This document shows, one piece after another, positions 58,100 through 64,000 of a stretch of 64,000 nucleotides of DNA. Numbering within the stretch: the stretch's first letter is position 1; every line of letters begins with the position of its first letter. Where the stretch lies: assembly GCA_948567375.1 (NCBI GenBank), contig OX419759.1, forward strand, positions 54,723,493 through 54,787,492, given 5' to 3'. Source of the stretch: Lunularia cruciata (Eukaryota; Streptophyta; Marchantiopsida; Lunulariales; Lunulariaceae). The notes under the pieces were generated by a model that saw only the letters and a list, made by a program, of their open reading frames with translations, did no database searches and was not told the origin of the DNA. The position numbers and the translations under genes were made by a program.

Positions 58100-61000
58100 C
58101 TACACTGTCCTGTCCGAGAGTCTTCGAGCGCCAGAAGTCCCTCAAGTATGAGGCATTATTCTTACGAATTAAGTAAATTCTTCGAAGCTTCTTTACTTGG
58201 ATCGCCGGGTGCTATAAGCAGCAACGGCGCTACCGGTACAGCCCTTCCCTTCCTCTTCTAACCCGAGCCGCAATTCCGGGCATGCAACGCGGGTATTGAT
58301 GATTCCCTTTCTGGCATCCTTCACCTCACAATCCGCCTTTTCACTGCCCCCTCCCCCACCCCGCCTCCCCCCACCGGTAACTTCTGATCCCACGATGTCG
58401 ACTCCCCTTCCCCTCGTCTCCCTTCGTACAACACCTCCTCCTGTTAAATATACCTGAAGGGTTTGACAGGAACCTTTGACGTCCTTTGTCACGTCAGTGA
58501 CTACCGTCCTTCGGCGGCGACACCACTTCTGAGTCGCGACGGTGGGGGAATCTCGCACATTCCGGCTGATTTTACTCCGCCACGTGGGACAAATCTTTGT
58601 CTTGTCGATAGGACCGCATGCCAGATTCTCGCGAGGTGTTAGGGATCGCGAAACAAGAGCTGTATTTGTTACTCCTTTGACATCAAGTAGTCGTGGGGAT
58701 TTCTATATGTGTCGCTTCCTTTCTATCGTTATTTATCGTTCATCAGTTAACATTTGACCTTGAATGAAACACATTTGACTTAAATATGAACTAATCACCA
58801 TCATTATTTTATTCCTTTATTTCATAAAATTTTATTGAATAAAATAAAATAATAGTTTAATGTTTCATGAAATATTTAAATCTTTTTAATATTTTTTTTT
58901 CAAAAATAAAATAAAATAAAATCTTCTAAGGTCTCTCAAAATTTTGATTTCTTGACACACGTTGATTTAAATATGATTAAATTAAAATTAATTATTATTT
59001 TATTTACAATTAATTATTTAATAATTTCAATGTAAACCGATTGATGTCTTTTACTATTGAATTTAAATGTGATTTAATTAACATCATAATTTAAATTTTT
59101 ACTTAAAAACTAATTCAAAGAAATAATTATTATAAAAAAATAGTTATAATACTTTATTAAGTACTTACAATTCTGAATGTGGGCGACCTTACGTATCCAT
59201 TTATGGTCATGACGGCGCATAAGTTTGCCCACATAGCACACGAAAGAATCTCTCCTCTTTACCACATCTCTCTACTAAAAAGATGTATAAAGGATAAAAA
59301 ATTTCAATAGTCATGTGTTTTATTTTCATTTTATGATGGAGACGGTAAGAGCAGATCTTGTGTGTTCATATTCTTCAAAATGATATATCCATAACGTATG
59401 ATATTACACTTGGATAACGTAGACTTTGAAAAGAAAACCTCGGATTTGACTTACCTCTATTTTTTCTGAGCGCGATAATATCTAAGACAATAAGTTGATT
59501 GGACTTGTTTCAAAATAAATATTAAATGGGTCTGCATTTTGAAATTCGTTCTAGGACTGCGATGGATGAAAAGGTCTTATTAACCAGCTTGGGCCAAATT
59601 CAACTTCAATAAATAAAAATTGGTTTATTTCTTTTAAGATGTTTCTCATACACGTGTTGATTATTTTAGCTTTACCTCGTCACTAGATATATCAATGCTC
59701 TAAGACGTTAAAATTAAACTGTAAACATAGATAATAGATTATCTTAAAGATATGAATAAAAAATCTCCTTTAATATTATAGTATATAATAACACCTTATT
59801 ATTTTCATTCTATTTCCAACATATTATTATACGTCGCGCTGAGATCGAGATGACATAAGGCCAGGCATCATTTAAGTAACTAGAGTATAGAACCTATGTA
59901 GACAATGAAAAGCCGCTACCCCAAGTCCACCTAAAAGGTGGTTTGGGAAATATTTTGAATTTCTTTGTAGTTCATAAGTACTTGTGAAGATGATGACAGA
60001 AAAATGCTACGGTGACTTATTCGTAAGCAAAAAAATTTAATTATGTTAATTATTCAGAATATTGAGAATATAAAATATGGTAAATCTCCTGGTATTCAGA
60101 TCGATATTTTTGATCGCCCTACGACGTACAGCATATATACCACGTAATGCATATATAACTTAAATTGTAATGGTGTTCACTATGAAAAGAGTCAAACTCT
60201 ATTGAAGTAGTTAACGAAGTCAATTTGTTTCACATCGGTTACTTGATTATCTTTTCATTTACCTTAGTTTTAATGACAATCTAATTAGACTACTGCTATT
60301 TAAACCACTGGTCGGGGTATTTAGTGGTACCCGTTAACCTTACTCCTAATTTTGGTTTAGTAAAAGAGGGTGTCCTTTACCAATTGGATTCTCTAGACTT
60401 GGGTATCCATATGGATTCAAAATATGCAACACACAAAGATCTCCATTGTGAATCCTTGATGGAGAAATTTTGATGTAAAAAATCCATGATTTGTGTTGAT
60501 AAAATCTAAGTTATTATTGTACCAGATCATTCCAAATTCAATCTGCAATTCTCTATAAGATCAATTTTAAATCCAAAAGCAGAATCTTTACACAAGAACA
60601 ATGAAAGATTTTGGCATTATTTTCAATGTGAACTTTCAAAGTGATATTTGAAAATCAAATACTTTCTCGAACATTCCTACTTGTGAGAGAAATGTCCTAT
60701 CTAAGATTTAGATTTAGCGGAACTTTCTTGCTCTTTTGTGTTAGTGGATTGCTTACCTTTGCTAATCTTACTAATTTTAAGTGAGTTTAGCTTACATGGC
60801 AATTTGTCCTTTCTCTTACTCCTCTCTCCTCTATATGAATGTGTTCACACTTTCTTCTAAATTAATGAGTACTATCCCCCTCTGCCACTACTTGCTAAGC
60901 ATAATCAATGGGGGTTTCAGATATAGGCTCTTTCAGTTTTGAAGAAATCCGTAAGGATATTTATGGGTAAAATTCTGGAAGTCATAAGTCTTTTACGGGA

Positions 61001-62205
61001 AACAAATATTCTCAGTTATGAACATTCTCGATATCATTTGATATATCTCTTTGGGAACAATACAAATTATAATCAGTAATTTTAAGAACTAAAAGATTCA
61101 GAGGCTTTCATCACCCTTGAACTTTTTACGGGTATCCTAATCCTATGTCACCTATAGAAATCCACCAAGTCTGGATCCAAAACCCTCAATATTTTCTCTT
61201 TTCTTCGTTCTTCTATAGTTATGAAATCAATTAGTGAGTGCTCTCATTACCTTTATTCCTCACTGACCTCCACTAAACTCACATATCCTTCCTTTTGCGT
61301 TCTCCTTCGCGTATATGCACTCCTACATCTATTATTTTCACTTCTTTCTTACGTTGCAAACTAACCTTTTAGTCTTGGGTGTTTTATCCTCTCTTATTTC
61401 TCTTCTCTTTACCGTTGGAGTTAGTGTTTTGTTTCAAAGTTAAACTTTGGTTATCAGTTACTCATGATTTCGAGGGACTCATATTGATGACTCATGATAT
61501 CCTTTCTCCTTTTGCTGTTCTTTGGTATTTTTCTATGCCTCTAGCTCGTAAGATTAGTGGTGGTGATATGCATGGTCTTGAAGAATGTTTTGAGGTCCGT
61601 CATGGGAAGATTAGAACCCAAAGTTCTTGTTGGTTTGCTATAGCCAATTGCTTCATTTATTAAGAAGATTAGAGCATGTTGGTGTGATGTGTTTTTTTGC
61701 GAGGTAGTAGATCTTGTAGAGTATCCTTTTATTATGAAGACCAGCGAGAGAGTAAAGGAGGTAAGATATATAGTTTTAGGTGTAATCCAATGGAGGGTGA
61801 CCTAGAGTATGGGAGAGGTAATATCAATGGTGGACAATACACCCAAAAGAGGACAAGGAGTTAAAGCATATGTTAGTGTCTTGTGTGCTCTAGAGTCTAT
61901 TTTAGTTTCTGCCGACCTCAAGAATGCCCTTTGGACCAAGTGCAGATAATAAGAGTGATAAGATTTGTCCTTATGATTTTGTTTCAAAAGTTGAATTTTT
62001 TGGATGTTAGTTTGATTTATGATGTCTAGGATTAGACGTGTATTAAATGTAGAGTTTGGCTATAATTGAAGTGTAATATTTTTATTTATTTAGATTTAAA
62101 GTGTATGACTGATTCATTATACTTATACTTATGATGTTGTTTATTTTTTTTGGTTAATCTTTGGACAAATTTATTTTTATTTATTTTTATATTCATATGC
62201 ATATA
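58100..62205. other. trihelix promoter side, then AT-rich spacer
   Basis: 58100-58740 is GC-rich and probably the promoter of the trihelix gene. From 58760 the sequence is very AT-rich with no protein family. 61260-61990 has a few frames of 60-95 codons without recognisable features. Confidence 0.45.
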
Positions 62206-62207
62206 TA

Positions 62208-63708
62208 ACGTACCCGCTTTAATACAACACTGTGCATTTTATTAGATAGGGCATTTTATTTTCTGTTGTCTAGGAGGAATATTTCATAGACCTCATGTTC
62301 TTGAACTTCAAATTCCTCCACTACTTCATTCTGGTTAGAGATCCAGAGTTCTTTGAATTGGGACCCATAAATATCATGGCGTGTAATGTGCCATTCTTCA
62401 AAGTTGTCATGAAAGCCAGCTTGAGCAATTGATTTCTAAATCACCGCCAGCGGAACGTTTTGCCATCCTATCTTGACCCAATTGTAGATTACTTCTTCTT
62501 TCAGAGGTTTTGGGTTGCCTCCTTGAGTAAGCTCAACATTGCCTGATTTATTCCAAGCCTCAATCAAAGGACACAAATTATTCTTAAATGACTTGTAAAT
62601 TCTAATATCACCAGCTTGAACGTAAGGAGTCATTCTGCCATGAATAACTGAATTTTATAATTGTCGTGTAGGACTTCACATCATTCAAAATATGAGCTCT
62701 GAAAGAATCCCATACCATTATCTTTCCTTGAAGCAACACGTGTGAATATCAGCTCCATTCATGAAATCAGCAGTCCCTTGTTAACACATGCTTTGCTTTG
62801 ATAAACCACCCATAGACCATGCTTTTTGTGGATAGATGAATCATTGCCTTTAATAATCACCAGTGGCATCACCTTGCTGCCATTGGCTTTTACGGCAAGC
62901 ACAACGGTTATTCTCATCAACGCCAATCCAATAGTTTTTAACAAAACTTGCCTCACCCTTATTGTCCCGATCATTGTTTGCCAAGGATTTTCTAGATACA
63001 CAACAGTCTCATCCATCAATATCATATTGGATAAGGTGCATTTTTTTCAAAAATTGCTCAAGTATTTCATATATTCAAAAGCATGATTGAGTAGCATTTC
63101 ATTAGAATATGTTGCCAAATTTTTAACTCAACAAAACAAGAACCGATTCCGCTCCATAAACTTGTCAGCCAATTGTCTGAAGCTTTGAAATTCTCCTTGC
63201 TAATGTTCTCTCATTTGGCAATATCTTTGGCAATGTGGTAGACTATATCTTAGGTTATGTGCTCTTTTGTAGCTCTTAGATTCATAATCATATTAGCAAT
63301 TTTGTCATCAAATTCAGTGAAGATGCCTTTGCAACCACCACCGCTTAAATGTTTCCTTGTCATGTCACTAGACAAAGCATCAATAATGCCATTGTGATTG
63401 GCCGACCAAGTCCGCACTGTGCCTAATGGAAGCTTGAATTTCTTTGCTGCCCGAGTAGGAACACCACCACCATTGTATCAAATCCACTCCATCACTTTGA
63501 GCTTCTTGACTTTGTTATATGCTTCTCTCTTTGTTATCATCTTCAAGGCCTCACATAGAAATAAACTTGATGCAAGAAACCCTAAATCCCAAAATTGCAC
63601 CAATGCATACTGTTAAAAAAAGTGTTCTAATAGTAGGGCATTGACACACAGTGCCCTATTGAAACAAAGCATTCTGTTTGATAGGGCGCTTTAATAGAGC
63701 GGGTATGT
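62208..63708 (-). mobile_element. Tigger/pogo-like DNA transposon with TIRs and TA duplication
   Basis: The left end ACGTACCCGCT and the reverse complement of the right end ACATACCCGCT form 11-bp terminal inverted repeats with one mismatch. TA dinucleotides flank both (62206-62207 and 63709-63710), as expected for Tc1/mariner-superfamily insertion. Both subterminal regions also share TAGGGCA and CACTGTG. The 1501-bp element encodes a broken DDE_1 transposase on the minus strand. Confidence 0.82.
62290..63540 (-). pseudogene. decayed pogo/Tigger-type DDE_1 transposase
   Basis: Read on the minus strand. The N-terminal part has a helix-turn-helix-like segment (GVPTRAAKKFKLPLGTVRTW, about 63460-63405) and a damaged second one. 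The catalytic domain follows: ILMDETVVYLENP (first Asp at 63013-63011), RITVVLAVKANGSKVMPLVI, then VWDSFRAHIL (second Asp at 62709-62707) and QAGDIRIYKSFKNNLCPLIE (third Asp at 62609-62607). The last two Asp are about 33 codons apart with a frame change between them, in the range of pogo-type DD(29-36)D enzymes. All three Asp codons remain, but stops and at least two frame changes make the gene dead. Similar proteins include plant Lemi-like and animal Tigger/CENP-B-like transposases. Confidence 0.8.
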
Positions 63709-63710
63709 TA

Positions 63711-63892
63711 GTTTAATAGTTTACAATTTGTTATGTCCACAATTTAGCCAAGATCTTAACTAACACTCATCAATAACTCAATAATCTCCTTTGAGATTAA
63801 CCTCAAGATGGACTTTAAGAATTATAAGGATAGTTTAGGATTACAAGAGCCGGTTGGATGGATGAGTATGATGTTCAACTTCCTTGTATTAT
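63711..63892. other. short spacer
   Basis: No feature seen between the Tigger-like element and the LTR start. Confidence 0.6.
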
Positions 63893-64000
63893 TGTAATAC
63901 AAGCAGCTATACATGTTATCTAGATGTGAAAATTGGCTTGGTAGCATCTAGAAGGATGTTGCATAAAATGGGCTAGGTAGATTAGACATAGGTGTCACCA
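63893..64000 (+). mobile_element. start of an A-family LTR, cut by the window end
   Basis: Begins TGTAATAC and follows the element A LTR start: ATCTAGATGT.AAAATT, GGT(A/A)(G/A)CATCTAGAA.GATGTT and a final GTCACCA matching GTATCACCA. It is more diverged than the copies in the nest. Whether it is solo or full length lies beyond the window. Confidence 0.8.

Noticed and set aside
58193-58558. 121-codon minus-strand frame rich in Gly and Arg
   Set aside because: Best explained by GC-rich promoter sequence upstream of the trihelix gene.
1-64000. CRISPR arrays, operons, ribosome-binding sites, rRNA or tRNA genes
   Set aside because: None is seen. The window is eukaryotic nuclear DNA; the TGGTATCAGAGC sites are retroelement primer sites and not tRNA genes.

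Overview
This is nuclear DNA of a land plant. Two host genes belong to plant-specific families: a GTD-binding (DUF593) myosin-binding-type protein and a trihelix transcription factor of the SH4/ASR3-like group. They sit among AT-rich spacers and decayed transposons. A Ty3 element carrying a cytosine methyltransferase and a PHD finger, plus Tigger/pogo and HARBI1-like remnants, hint at a non-seed plant (bryophyte, lycophyte or fern). That placement is inference; the species cannot be read from the window.

Layout. 1-13 kb: AT-rich spacer, a local tandem repeat, a decayed HARBI1-like nuclease (5.1-6.2 kb, +), a solo LTR with target duplication (7.6-8.3 kb), a hairpin-like inverted repeat (8.7 kb) and a decayed Myb/SANT-like transposon protein (9.4-10.5 kb, -). 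13.1-33.8 kb: a four-insertion transposon nest. The oldest layer, element C (minus), is a Ty3-type element with gag, protease, C5-DNA methyltransferase, RT, integrase C-terminus and PHD finger. Element B, a minus-strand chromovirus (TSD TCTAG), is inserted in C. Element A, a plus-strand chromovirus (TSD AGAAT), is inserted in the RNase H region of B. A reverse-oriented solo LTR of the A family sits in the gag of C. 33.8-43.4 kb: no recognisable gene, some repeats. 43.4-49.2 kb: the myosin-binding-type gene (+). 49.2-54.9 kb: no gene I can support. 55.0-58 kb: the trihelix gene (-), three exons, with two trihelix domains on two phase-matched exons. 58.1-62.2 kb: AT-rich spacer. 62.2-63.7 kb: a decayed Tigger/pogo-like DNA transposon with terminal inverted repeats and TA target duplication. 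63.9 kb to the end: the start of another A-family LTR.

The most unusual system is element C, which encodes both a DNA-methylation writer domain and a chromatin-reader finger. The copy is dead: the methyltransferase catalytic Cys is Tyr, and most of RT, RNase H and integrase is deleted. Second are the LTRs of element B, which carry arrays of perfect heat-shock-element modules upstream of a TATA box. Third is the duplicated trihelix exon. Domain calls were made by reading translations, with no database search.
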